A DNA stretch of 46,732 nt from Deltaproteobacteria bacterium (GCA_014191855.1 BJHF01000052.1:1-46732); one strand, 5' to 3'; shown: positions 17,792 to 25,888, numbered from the stretch's first letter. Notes: generated from the sequence alone by a model not told the origin. Made by a program: numbers and translations.

Positions 17792-19788
17792 TGCCGACCC
17801 CCCCGATCGCGTCGCCGCCGCCGTTTCTCGGGGCGCTCGGAGGCGCGCTGCGCGATCGCCTGGCCGTCGTGTCCCAACTCAAGCCGCTGCTCCTCCGCGG
17901 CCTCATCGTGCTGAACCTGGCGCTGCTGGTGAGCTACCTGGTCTGGCGAGGCGCGTTCACCCTGAGCGCCGCGGCGTGGCCGCTGTCGCTGGCGCTCTTG
18001 GGCGCGGAGCTCTACAGCTTCGTGGATACCTCGCTGTTTTGCCTCGGCGTGTGGCGAATTCGGGAGCGGGAGAAACCGCCCCCGCCGGCGGATGTGTCCG
18101 TGGATGTGTTCATCACCTGTTACAACGAGCCCGTTGAGTTGGTGCGGGCGACCGCGCGGGCCGCCCGAGCCATGCGGCGCCCGCACCTCACCTTCATCCT
18201 CGATGATGGCCAGAACCCGCAGATGGAGGCGATAGCGGCCGAGGAGGGCGTCGGCTACCTGCGGCGCGATCCGAGCTGGCAGGGGAAGAATCGGCACGCC
18301 AAGGCGGGCAACCTGATCAATGCGCTGCACCGCACCCAGGGAGAGTTCATCCTCGTACTGGACGCCGACCACCGCCCTCGCCCCGAGCTCCTTGAGCGCA
18401 CGCTCGGCTACTTCGACGATCCCCTTGTGGCCTTCGTTCAGACGCCCCAGTGGTTCAGCAATATCCCGCCGGGCGATCCGTTCGGGGTGGACGCGCCGCT
18501 GTTCTACGGCCCGATCATGCAGGGGAAGGATGGGTGGAACGCCGCATTCTTCTGTGGCTCCAACGCGGTTCTGCGTCGAGATGCGCTGATGCGTGCGGGG
18601 CTCGCGGACTACGCGCGCGAAACGGAGGCGCGGGTGCGGAGCGCGCTGCGCGGCAGCGAGGCCAGCTTGCGGGCGGCCGCATCGGCCCTCGACCCGGACG
18701 CCGCGGCGGCGTGGGCGGCGCTCCGCGCCGTGGGGCAGGGGGCTCGGACGGCCGAGGACCGGCTCGGAGCCGGCGCGCCGCTCCAGGAGGTCACCTGGGC
18801 CTTCCAGCGGCAGCTCCGCGCAGATTCGGAGGCCATTGTGGCGCGGGATTTGGGTGAAATCGACGCGGCGCTCGGCGCAACGCCCGGCGTCCCTCACGGC
18901 ACGCGGGTAAACCCCGCCGCGGTGGGGATCCTGGCCGGGAAGGAGCATTCTCCCCTCGCGGCGATTCCGGAGGTGCGGAGGCTGATTGCCGATACGGACC
19001 TCGACCGCGCGGACGAGGCCGAGCCCGTGCTCCCCGTGGCGACCATCTCGGTGACCGAGGACATGGCCACCGCCATGCGGCTGCACGCGCTGGGGTACCG
19101 ATCCGTGTACCACCACGAGGTGCTCGCTGTCGGCCTCGCTCCGGACGATCTCCGTTCGGCGCTCCAGCAGCGCCTGCGTTGGGCACAGGGCACGATGCAG
19201 GTTTTTTTGCGGGAGAACCCGCTCGCGGTGCGCGGGCTGACGTGGCCCCAGCGGCTGATGTATTTTTCGACCGTTTGGAGTTACTTGTCGGGCTTTGCAA
19301 GCGTCGTGTACCTGCTGTGCCCGGTGCTTTACCTGCTCTTCGGATTGAGCCCGGTACAGGCGTACAATGGCGCATTGTTGACGCGCCTTGTCCCCTGCCT
19401 GGTCGTGAACCAGCTCGTGTTCATCGTCGTGGGCTATGGTTTGCCCACGTGGCGAGGCCAGCAGTACAGCCTCGCGCTCTTTCCGCTCTGGATCGAGGCC
19501 GTCGCCACCGCGGTTCGAAACGTCTATTTCGGTGTGCACCTGCCGTTCGTCGTCACCCCCAAGACGCGCCAGGGTGGGGCGCAGTGGTCGCTCGTGCGCC
19601 CGCAGCTCGTCATGCTGGCGCTGCTCGCGCTAGCAATTGGAAAGGGGCTCGTGCAAGTGGGGCTCGGCCGGGGAGACACGTTCCCGATCCTCATCAACAT
19701 GGCCTGGGCAACCTATAGCGTCGTCATGCTGGGCGTCGTCGTTCACGCCGCCCGTTGGCGGCCTACTCAACTGGAGGGTCAATCATGA
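17788..19788 (+). CDS. BcsA-like family 2 processive glycosyltransferase, no PilZ domain
   Basis: A 666-residue inner-membrane synthase. N-terminal helices span ~35-90. The GT-A domain carries VDVFITCYNEP, Asp139/140 in ILDDGQ, DAD at 192-194 in LVLDADHRP, the acceptor-side FFCGSNAVLRRDAL, TED at 423-425, and QxxRW at 461-465 (QRLRW), so it should be an active processive beta-glycosyltransferase. More helices follow (~490-655), and the sequence ends at Ser666 with no PilZ c-di-GMP-binding domain. Residues ~272-418, between the acceptor motif and TED, are a charged helical insertion of about 145 residues; in BcsA these motifs nearly adjoin. The start is ATG 17788, overlapping the DUF3131 stop; ATG 17791 is equally possible. 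Cellulose-like beta-1,4-glucan is the likeliest product given the GH6 neighbour, but not proven. Confidence 0.9.
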   Translation: MMPTPPIASPPPFLGALGGALRDRLAVVSQLKPLLLRGLIVLNLALLVSYLVWRGAFTLSAAAWPLSLALLGAELYSFVDTSLFCLGVWRIREREKPPPPADVSVDVFITCYNEPVELVRATARAARAMRRPHLTFILDDGQNPQMEAIAAEEGVGYLRRDPSWQGKNRHAKAGNLINALHRTQGEFILVLDADHRPRPELLERTLGYFDDPLVAFVQTPQWFSNIPPGDPFGVDAPLFYGPIMQGKDGWNAAFFCGSNAVLRRDALMRAGLADYARETEARVRSALRGSEASLRAAASALDPDAAAAWAALRAVGQGARTAEDRLGAGAPLQEVTWAFQRQLRADSEAIVARDLGEIDAALGATPGVPHGTRVNPAAVGILAGKEHSPLAAIPEVRRLIADTDLDRADEAEPVLPVATISVTEDMATAMRLHALGYRSVYHHEVLAVGLAPDDLRSALQQRLRWAQGTMQVFLRENPLAVRGLTWPQRLMYFSTVWSYLSGFASVVYLLCPVLYLLFGLSPVQAYNGALLTRLVPCLVVNQLVFIVVGYGLPTWRGQQYSLALFPLWIEAVATAVRNVYFGVHLPFVVTPKTRQGGAQWSLVRPQLVMLALLALAIGKGLVQVGLGRGDTFPILINMAWATYSVVMLGVVVHAARWRPTQLEGQS

Positions 19789-20123
19789 GCATCAGCCTCA
19801 GAAGTGTTGATACAACAACCGCGGTGGCCGTCGTGAGCGATCGACTCGATCTGCTCAGCGCTGCGGAGGTGAAGAGCCAATTACAGGCTGCGGTGGCTCG
19901 AGGCCAGCATCGCCTGGTGGTCGATCTGGATGGCGTTCCGTTCATCGATAGCTCCGGCTTGGGGGCGCTCATCGGCGCGCTCAAGGCCGCGCGGGTGGCG
20001 GGAGGGGACATGCGCATCGCCCGGGCGGGGCCGCAGGTGCTCTACGTGCTCGAAATCACCATGCTCGACCGTGTGCTTCAATGCCACGACAACGTGGAGG
20101 GCGCCCTTGCCTACTATTCTTGA
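19785..20123 (+). CDS. STAS domain anti-sigma factor antagonist (SpoIIAA/RsbV-like)
   Basis: A 112-residue single STAS domain. The strand VVVDLDGVPFIDSSGLGALI contains the DSSG phosphorylation site (Asp55, Ser56, Ser57). ERLD-like DRLDLLSAAEVKSQLQ and the tail YVLEITMLDRVLQCHDN also match. In partner switching it is phosphorylated by an RsbW-type kinase and dephosphorylated by a PP2C phosphatase; both are encoded in this operon. The ATG at 19785 overlaps the glycosyltransferase stop (ATGA). No sigma factor gene is in the window, so its effector could be the glycosyltransferase complex, a distant sigma factor, or another protein. Confidence 0.93.
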   Translation: MSISLRSVDTTTAVAVVSDRLDLLSAAEVKSQLQAAVARGQHRLVVDLDGVPFIDSSGLGALIGALKAARVAGGDMRIARAGPQVLYVLEITMLDRVLQCHDNVEGALAYYS

Positions 20124-20541
20124 AACCGTCACTCTCGCGGCTCGCCCGGAGGCGCTGGACGGGCTCCACACGGCGTTGGATCACTTCTGGAGCAGCGTGG
20201 CGGCCCAATTGGGGAAAGGCGCGCCGCTGCGGGTTCGATTCGCCCTCTCCACCGCGGCCTCCGAGATCGCGGCGAACATCATCCGGTATTCGGAGGCAGA
20301 TTCCTTCGATGTCGCGCTGATCAGTCATGAAGGGCGGCGCCTGGAAGCCCGCTTCGAGGATCGTGGCCTTCCCTACCAGGGCGAGGCGGAGGCGGAAGGC
20401 ACGCCGGGCGGCCTCGCGGAAGGGGGATTCGGGCTCGCGCTGGCCCGCCGGGTGGTGGATGCGTTGGCGTACGACCGCAGCGCCAACGGCGTGAACACCT
20501 GGAGCCTCGTGGTGTTGTTGCCTGGCGTGGCGCCGCCGTGA
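20107..20541 (+). CDS. RsbW/SpoIIAB-like anti-sigma factor serine kinase
   Basis: A 144-residue GHKL-type ATPase. The N box is ALSTAASEIAANIIRYS (Asn57), G1 is FEDRGLPY (Asp85, Gly87), and G2 is EGGFGLALARRVVDAL. This order and size are those of the HATPase_c_2 family of anti-sigma kinases. The start is probably the TTG at 20107, inside the STAS gene (17-base overlap), giving PTILETVTLAARPEALDGL as the usual first strand and helix; no in-frame ATG fits. It should phosphorylate the STAS protein, with the phosphatase at 15144 reversing this. The stop overlaps the next GTG start. Confidence 0.88.
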   Translation: MPTILETVTLAARPEALDGLHTALDHFWSSVAAQLGKGAPLRVRFALSTAASEIAANIIRYSEADSFDVALISHEGRRLEARFEDRGLPYQGEAEAEGTPGGLAEGGFGLALARRVVDALAYDRSANGVNTWSLVVLLPGVAPP

Positions 20542-21248
20542 CGCTCCTCGCGATCTGGGCGCTGTTTCTTGGGGCTGCACGCGCCGGCGCGCCACCCGGC
20601 TCCGAGGCCGTTGCGGGGTTTGAGGGCAGCGCAAAGTCGGGCTATGGTTTTGCGAGCTTCACGTCGCCGAGTTTTGAGTCCCAAGCCACGCTGGTGGCCC
20701 GGTTGACCACCAGCTACCTGTATTACGCGTACCCAGGGGCGCTGTCCGAAATGCGCGTTCAGTCCCCCGGGATCGGGGTGGCGGCGGGCGTGCGTTGGCG
20801 GCCGGCGCGTGCGTCGCTCACTGCCGTGGTTGGATACGAGGCCCGCTACATCGTGGAGCTGGATCCGGAGGAGAACCTGCGCGCTCACGCGGATCACGGC
20901 GTGAGTCTGGCGGCGGATGTCTACCTGCAAGCCACGCCGCGCGTCGCGCTCGCCGCGAGCGGCTACTACGGGTTTGCACAAGACTACCTATGGTGCCGCG
21001 CGCTGGCGAAACACCGCTTGTTTCCTTGGGAAGGCAGCTCGGTGGCGACGCTCTGGTTGGGCCTTGACGGCACGGTTCGCGGGAACGATACTGTTCGGGG
21101 GTTGGACGCTGGAGTGTTGATCGAGGGGACTCTCCCCGCCCACCACCTCTCCATCGGCCTGCACCTCGGGCTCGGTCGTGAGGTTCAGGCGGGGGCCGAC
21201 GATGGCTTGGTGCCCTCTTTGGGGATTTCCGTCTACAAGTCGTTTTGA
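20538..21248 (+). CDS. Outer-membrane beta-barrel protein, possibly BcsS-like
   Basis: A 236-residue exported protein with a signal peptide (1-~17, AARAGA). The remainder alternates hydrophobic and polar residues in strands (VAGFEGSAKSGYGFASFTSP, LVARLTTSYLYYAYPG, IGVAAGVRWRPARASLTAVV, VSLAADVYLQATPRVALAAS, LSIGLHLGLGREV) and ends in Phe (ISVYKSF), as outer-membrane barrels do. The opening GFEGS...GYGFA pattern and position next to a BcsA-like synthase resemble the cellulose-operon barrel BcsS, which has no assigned function. That identity is by eye, moderate at best. The GTG start (20538) overlaps the kinase stop. It might be an export pore or a surface anchor for the polymer. Confidence 0.6.
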   Translation: MTLLAIWALFLGAARAGAPPGSEAVAGFEGSAKSGYGFASFTSPSFESQATLVARLTTSYLYYAYPGALSEMRVQSPGIGVAAGVRWRPARASLTAVVGYEARYIVELDPEENLRAHADHGVSLAADVYLQATPRVALAASGYYGFAQDYLWCRALAKHRLFPWEGSSVATLWLGLDGTVRGNDTVRGLDAGVLIEGTLPAHHLSIGLHLGLGREVQAGADDGLVPSLGISVYKSF

Positions 21249-21264
21249 CCGAGGATGAATCACC

Positions 21265-21957
21265 ATGGCTAACTGGCTTGTCTCTTCCGCCACGTCGTCT
21301 GTGTGCGCGGAGGGTGGGGAGTGGTTGGACGCGCTGGCCAGCGCGCTCCCACACTTCAAGTTCGCACCCGGCACGCTCGGGCAGCTCTCGTGGCGTGCTT
21401 GCCAAGACGGGACGATTGACGTGTTCGGCCCGGGCCCTCGGCAGCCGTTGTGGTTGCACGTCGAGCCGTTTCCGAGCGCGGGCGAGATGTTCACGCGGTG
21501 CGGGGAGATCTTCGCCGCGTCCGATGCCGCGGCGGCCAGCACGGTCGCGCTCAATCTGCTGCGGGATTCGATTCCCGCGGAGGCGGGCGCGGTTTTGCTG
21601 ACGACGCGGGAGGCCTCACAGATGCAGTTCGTCTCTGCGTTCGGGCCCAAAGCGGACCACGTTCTCGGCATGTTCATGCCCGCGAACGTTGGCGTCGCCG
21701 GCTTTGTTACCAGCTTCCCGACGGGCACCATCTTGCGCCACGCGCAGCAGGACTGCCGCTTCTACGCTGCCGTTGACCGTGCGTCGATGTACCACACGGA
21801 TTCCATGCTCGCCGTGCCGATCACCACGCGCGACAGCCCGTGTTTTGGGTGCCTAGAGCTGCTCAACGCTCCCGAGCGCTTCCACGCTCGGGATTTGCCG
21901 ATGGCGCAGACCATCGCCTCCGCGCTCGCCGCCTGGCTGCTGCTCGCGGATGCCTGA
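21265..21957 (+). CDS. GAF domain-containing protein
   Basis: A 230-residue cytoplasmic protein. Residues ~75-228 form a GAF-type sensor domain: FTRCGEIFAASDAAAASTVA, IPAEAGAVLLTTREASQMQF, FMPANVGVAGFVTSFPTGTI, HAQQDCRFYAAVD, TDSMLAVPITTRDSPCFGCL, ELLNAPERFHARDLPMAQTI. The N-terminal 70 residues are not recognised. It has no output domain, so it may act by binding another component such as the phosphatase or the sigma54 activator. It follows the barrel gene by 16 bases on the same strand and is probably the last gene of the operon. Its last 105 bases are antisense to the end of the convergent sigma54 activator gene. Confidence 0.8.
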   Translation: MANWLVSSATSSVCAEGGEWLDALASALPHFKFAPGTLGQLSWRACQDGTIDVFGPGPRQPLWLHVEPFPSAGEMFTRCGEIFAASDAAAASTVALNLLRDSIPAEAGAVLLTTREASQMQFVSAFGPKADHVLGMFMPANVGVAGFVTSFPTGTILRHAQQDCRFYAAVDRASMYHTDSMLAVPITTRDSPCFGCLELLNAPERFHARDLPMAQTIASALAAWLLLADA

Positions 21958-23211
21958 GCTTGGCGAGGCCCGGTAAGCGCTGGGGTCGATCCCATGCAGC
22001 GCGAACATCCGGTACAGCCGGGGCCGGGAAACGCCCAACTGGCGCGCCACGCTGGCTACGTGGCCGTGGCCCGTGAACATCGCCGCTTCAATCCCCGCCT
22101 TGTCCAGATCTTCGGCGGCATCCGGGGGCGGGGGCGCGCTCATCGCCCGCGTGCTCCGGAGCGCCGCCTCAACCTCTTCGTGGAGGTCGAGCGGTTGCCC
22201 CTGTGGGCTCGCGATTGCCGCGATCGAGAGGGCGTTCACGAGGCCGCGCACGTTGAGGGGCCACGCGTGCACCAAAAGCGCTTCGGCGAGATCGGGCGTG
22301 AGGCGCCGGCGCCTTGGCTCGAGGCGCGACAGCACGTGGCGGATGAGCCCGAGGATATCCTGGCGCCGTTCCCGAAGGGGCGGCACGCGCACCGTCCATT
22401 GCGCGAGGCGCGCGTAGAGGTCGGCCCGAAAGCGCTCCTTGTGCACGAGCTCGATCAGGTCGGTGTGGCTGGTCGCGACCACCCGGGTGTCGATCGGGAT
22501 GTCGCGGGTTGCGCCGACGGGGCGCACGCTCGCCGTCTCAAGCACCCGAAGCAGCGAGGCCTGGACGGGGAGCGGCATGTCGCTCACCTCGTCGAGCAGC
22601 AGGGTGCCGTGGTTCGCGGCCCGAAAAAGTCCCTGCTGATCCGCGTTCGCGCCGGTGAACGCGCCGCGGGTGTGCCCGAACAGCTCGCTCGCCGCCAGGG
22701 ACTCCGACAGCATCGCGCAATTCACCGCCACGAAGGGCCCGGTGCGGCCGCTCCGCTGGTGAATTCGGCGCGCCACGACCTCCTTACCGGTGCCCGTTTC
22801 GCCTGTGATGACGACCGAGTGTTTGTGCGGCGCCACGAGATCGACGCTGCGGCACACGGCAGAGAGCCCTGCCCCCCAGCATGCGTCCCCGCTCGCCTCC
22901 TCGGTGCCGCGCTCCGCGGGAGCCGCCAGCACGAATACGAGCAGGAGATCGCCAACACGCAAGACATCTCCTGGCCGCAGCTCGATTTCCCCGTGGAGTC
23001 CGGTTCCGTTCACGCGACTCACGACGCTGCTGTCGACGCAGCGCACGAACGTGCGGGGGCCCACCCTGCGAAGCTCGGCGTGCCGCGCGGGCCCGCCGAC
23101 CGCCATGCCGACAACCAGGCCCTCGTGGGGGATCGGTCTCAGCTCGGAGCGCTCCGCGCCCTGAACATCAAAAGTCCAAAACAACGCGGGCTCGCCTTGG
23201 GCGGCCCCCAA
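21853..23211 (-). CDS. FHA domain sigma54-dependent transcriptional activator
   Basis: A 452-residue enhancer-binding protein. An N-terminal FHA-like domain (~30-95; VVGMAVGGPARHAELRRVG, GLHGEIELRPGDVLRVGDL) would read phospho-threonine signals. The AAA+ domain (~115-345) has Walker A GETGTGKE (137-144), ELFGHTRGAFTGA with the sigma54-contact loop GAFTGA (183-188), Walker B GTLLLDEVSD (202-211), and the R-finger region FRADLYARLAQW. A Fis-type helix-turn-helix is at ~375-405 (HVASVARQLGVSRPRLYRMF). About 45 further residues follow, antisense to the GAF gene. The start is TTG 23211, the first start codon in the frame; no better one is seen. It plausibly activates the sigma54-type promoter at 15103. 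FHA-linked activators are abundant in myxobacteria. Confidence 0.93.
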   Translation of the reverse strand: MGAAQGEPALFWTFDVQGAERSELRPIPHEGLVVGMAVGGPARHAELRRVGPRTFVRCVDSSVVSRVNGTGLHGEIELRPGDVLRVGDLLLVFVLAAPAERGTEEASGDACWGAGLSAVCRSVDLVAPHKHSVVITGETGTGKEVVARRIHQRSGRTGPFVAVNCAMLSESLAASELFGHTRGAFTGANADQQGLFRAANHGTLLLDEVSDMPLPVQASLLRVLETASVRPVGATRDIPIDTRVVATSHTDLIELVHKERFRADLYARLAQWTVRVPPLRERRQDILGLIRHVLSRLEPRRRRLTPDLAEALLVHAWPLNVRGLVNALSIAAIASPQGQPLDLHEEVEAALRSTRAMSAPPPPDAAEDLDKAGIEAAMFTGHGHVASVARQLGVSRPRLYRMFALHGIDPSAYRASPSSGIREQQPGGERGGDGLRHRQIPSVEALGSVEQL

Positions 23212-23295
23212 CTTCCTGTGTGCGCTGAAGGAGACATGTCGGTGCCGTCCTCTCGCCGGCCAGCATCACCTAATCACGCGACTGCGAAAGGAAAC

Positions 23296-23967
23296 TCAGC
23301 CGACGATGCAGCGGTCGGCGTCGAGTGAGGCCCGGTACGGCGTCACGAACCACGCGGCTGCCGGGTCGATCCGAACATTCGCAGGCGCGTTGCGACGTTC
23401 AAGCTGGAACCGTGGCCCGAGCAGGCAGCGTGTGGATTCGCTCACCAGCACCCGGTCGGCCACGCCTTCCCGCTCCAGCCTTGACGCAACTTGGAGCGTT
23501 TCTCCCCATAGATCGTAGATAAAGCGTCGGTCACCCACGCTGCCCGCCATGACCGCCCCGGAGCTGATCCCGACGCGCGCGTGCAGGCGCGTTCCCGTGC
23601 GCCGTGCAAAGGCCGCGAGGCAGGGGATGAGCTGCAACCCGGTGACGGTGGCCCGGTCTGCGTGATCGAGGCCGCTCCGCCCGAGGCCCGCGGTGGCCAC
23701 GTAGGGATCGCCCGGGGTCCACGTGGACCGCAGCCCGTTGGCGGCGGCGATGCGGTCGAAGCCGGCGAATATGGTGCCAAGGGCAGCTTCCACCTCGCGC
23801 TCGGTTGGCGAAACTGCCGGATCCTCAAAGCCGGTGATGTCTGCAACCAGCACGGTGACCGAGGGATGGTGATCCCTCGCCGCGCCCAACGTTGGGTCCC
23901 TCGCCGCGCCCGCCCCCGGCAGGACGCTCAGCATCAGGTCGATCACCCCCAACATCGCCTTCCCCAT
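23296..23967 (-). CDS. Class III adenylate/guanylate cyclase domain protein
   Basis: A 223-residue soluble protein that is mostly a cyclase homology domain. It starts with the strand VTVLVADITGFEDP, with metal-binding Asp43. It continues with WTPGDPYVATAGLG, then the catalytic core RLHARVGISSGAVMAGSVGD, FIYDLWGETLQVASRLE and a final strand ADRVLVSESTRCLL. The second metal Asp falls in TPGDPY, and the transition-state Asn/Arg region reads GETLQVASRLE, where canonical enzymes have GxxVNxAxRL. Gln in place of Asn and Leu in place of Val make full activity uncertain. The short N-terminus (1-35) has no sensor domain. It is on the same strand as the sigma54 activator, 84 bases upstream, so the two may share a transcript. 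Confidence 0.85.
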   Translation of the reverse strand: MGKAMLGVIDLMLSVLPGAGAARDPTLGAARDHHPSVTVLVADITGFEDPAVSPTEREVEAALGTIFAGFDRIAAANGLRSTWTPGDPYVATAGLGRSGLDHADRATVTGLQLIPCLAAFARRTGTRLHARVGISSGAVMAGSVGDRRFIYDLWGETLQVASRLEREGVADRVLVSESTRCLLGPRFQLERRNAPANVRIDPAAAWFVTPYRASLDADRCIVG

Positions 23968-24106
23968 CGATGGAACCCAAGCCTCTGGTGTGGATGTGTA
24001 GACACCTGCGCCTGCGCTTCAACCGTTGTCGCAGCACACGCGGAATTTGGGGAGGCGATCGCGCGCCACGCCTTGGCCGGCCGGCCGTCGTGTCTACCTT
24101 CCCAAA

Positions 24107-25888
24107 ATGATACTCACCGCGGCGTTCGCGATCTTCGAACTAGGGTGTGTGGCGGCGGGGCCCGCCCTTGTGAACGACTCTGCGATAGCGACGGAGGGGG
24201 ACAGCGCCACGCTGTTGGTCTCCGGCGGTGAGGAGGTGCCGGAGGGGTTGTGCGAAGTTGCCTTGGATTGTTGGGGCGACATCTTGGATGAGCCGAAGGG
24301 GCCGTGTGACATTTCGATTGTGAGCGAGTCCGGCGTGGCGGAGTACGAGGGCCCCGCCGCGGTAGAGCTTCATGGGCGATCCTCGCTCACCTTTCCCAAG
24401 CCCCAATACAGTGTGGAGCTGCGGAGCTACACCGAGCTCCTCGTGTGGCCCGGCGCCACCTGGGCGTACCTTGATGATGGATCCGATCCCGGGGCCGCGT
24501 GGATGATGCCCGGTTTTGACGACAGCGCGTGGTCGATCGGGGCTGCGCCGCTCGGATACGGCGGCGACTGGCTCAACACCATGATGAACGGTGGTTCTCC
24601 GCCGGAAGATGTGCGATATACCACGTACTTCCGGCGCACGTTTTCTTCGGCTTCTCTGACTGACATCGCGGAGTTGGAGTTGGGGATCCTCCGCAACGAC
24701 GCGGTCGCGGTGTTCCTGAACGGCACGGAGGTCCTGCGAGAGAACCTGGATGAGGACGCCAACTATCGCGACCACGCGGAGCTACCGGTTGCCGACGATG
24801 ACGAGCTTCGGTGGCTCTCGGTGGGGGTGGCGCCTGGGCTCCTGGTCGAAGGGCCAAACGTATTGGCGGTAGAGCTCCATCAGGCCGAGGCCGATCTGGG
24901 CACAGCCAGATTCGACCTCTACTTTGATGCATCCGGCGCGGAGGCGGAGGTGGATCTGTTCGGGATGGGAGCGGAGAGCGACTGGAGCCTCAACGGCATG
25001 TACGTCGATCGCGCTTTATTGCGAAACAAGCTCGCGTTCGACGTGTTTGCATCCTTCGGCGGAGCGGAGCGATACGCTCCCGAGAGCCGATATTGTGAGC
25101 TAACGCTGAACGGGGACTACCGGGGGATCTATGCGCTCGGGGAGCGGATCAAGCGGGCGTCTTCCCGGCTCGATCTGGCGGAGGGGGGCACACCCGGCGA
25201 TAGTTTCATCATCAAGCTCGACGATGAGGAGGGCTTCCATGAAAACGCGGTTGGCACCGGCATCTGGCAGATGGTGTATCCGGAGGCTGACAACGTGAGC
25301 GAGGCGCAGGTGGAGGCGTTCCTCGTGGAGTGGGAGGGGGCGATTCGTGGGGCGGATCCCACGAATCCGGAGTCGGGCGTGTTTGCCCAGCTCGACCTGT
25401 CGAGCGCGGTGGATTGGGTGATCCTCCAGGAGCTCACCAAAAACGTAGATGCCTATCAGCTCAGCGTGTATCTCTGGCGCGACGATGGTGGTTCGGTCTA
25501 CTTTGCGCCTTGGGATTTCGACCTCTCCATGGGATACCCGTACTACGACTGCGGGGCGACGAATTGGATCTTTCGGCCCGAGTTCGTAACCGTCATGGCG
25601 GCCGATCCCGCGTTCCGCGCCCAGATGACCGCGCGCTGGGCTGAGCTGCGGCAGGGCGCGCTCTCCGACGCGGCGCTCGCGCGGCGAATTGCCGCGATCG
25701 ACGCCACGCTGGCGCCGGCCATCGACCGCAACTTCGAGCGCTGGCCGATCGAGGAGATTGTGTTCTCCACGGATGAGCTGGACAACTGGCTTTGCCCCGT
25801 GGGGAGCTACGAGGAAGAGCACGCTCGCGTCATCGAATTCCTCGCGCAGCGGCTGGCGTGGATGGATGCGAACCTCGTCGCCTTCTGA
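24107..25888 (+). CDS. CotH kinase family lipoprotein with nested beta-sandwich domain
   Basis: A 593-residue exported protein. The lipoprotein signal ends FELGC (Cys14). The CotH fold starts near 50 and is interrupted: after VELHGRSSLTFPKPQYSVEL (residues ~86-105) comes an inserted domain of about 170 residues (~108-277), with FDDSAWSIGAAPLGYG, VRYTTYFRRTF, NDAVAVFLNGTEVLRENL and GPNVLAVELHQA. This is a galactose-binding-like beta-sandwich. CotH then resumes with AESDWSLNGMYVDRALLRNK, GDYRGIYALGERIKR, KLDDEEGFHEN, LTKNVDAYQLSVYLWRDDGG and FAPWDFDLSMGYPY. CotH of Bacillus is an atypical protein kinase of spore coat proteins. The ATG at 24107 precedes the signal peptide. A VTC-domain gene follows 23 bases downstream, a known genomic pairing. 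Confidence 0.9.
   Translation: MILTAAFAIFELGCVAAGPALVNDSAIATEGDSATLLVSGGEEVPEGLCEVALDCWGDILDEPKGPCDISIVSESGVAEYEGPAAVELHGRSSLTFPKPQYSVELRSYTELLVWPGATWAYLDDGSDPGAAWMMPGFDDSAWSIGAAPLGYGGDWLNTMMNGGSPPEDVRYTTYFRRTFSSASLTDIAELELGILRNDAVAVFLNGTEVLRENLDEDANYRDHAELPVADDDELRWLSVGVAPGLLVEGPNVLAVELHQAEADLGTARFDLYFDASGAEAEVDLFGMGAESDWSLNGMYVDRALLRNKLAFDVFASFGGAERYAPESRYCELTLNGDYRGIYALGERIKRASSRLDLAEGGTPGDSFIIKLDDEEGFHENAVGTGIWQMVYPEADNVSEAQVEAFLVEWEGAIRGADPTNPESGVFAQLDLSSAVDWVILQELTKNVDAYQLSVYLWRDDGGSVYFAPWDFDLSMGYPYYDCGATNWIFRPEFVTVMAADPAFRAQMTARWAELRQGALSDAALARRIAAIDATLAPAIDRNFERWPIEEIVFSTDELDNWLCPVGSYEEEHARVIEFLAQRLAWMDANLVAF

Noticed and set aside
17668..19539. 623-codon minus-strand frame across the glycosyltransferase
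   Set aside because: It has no family motifs, and the plus strand carries every GT2 motif. Antisense shadow.
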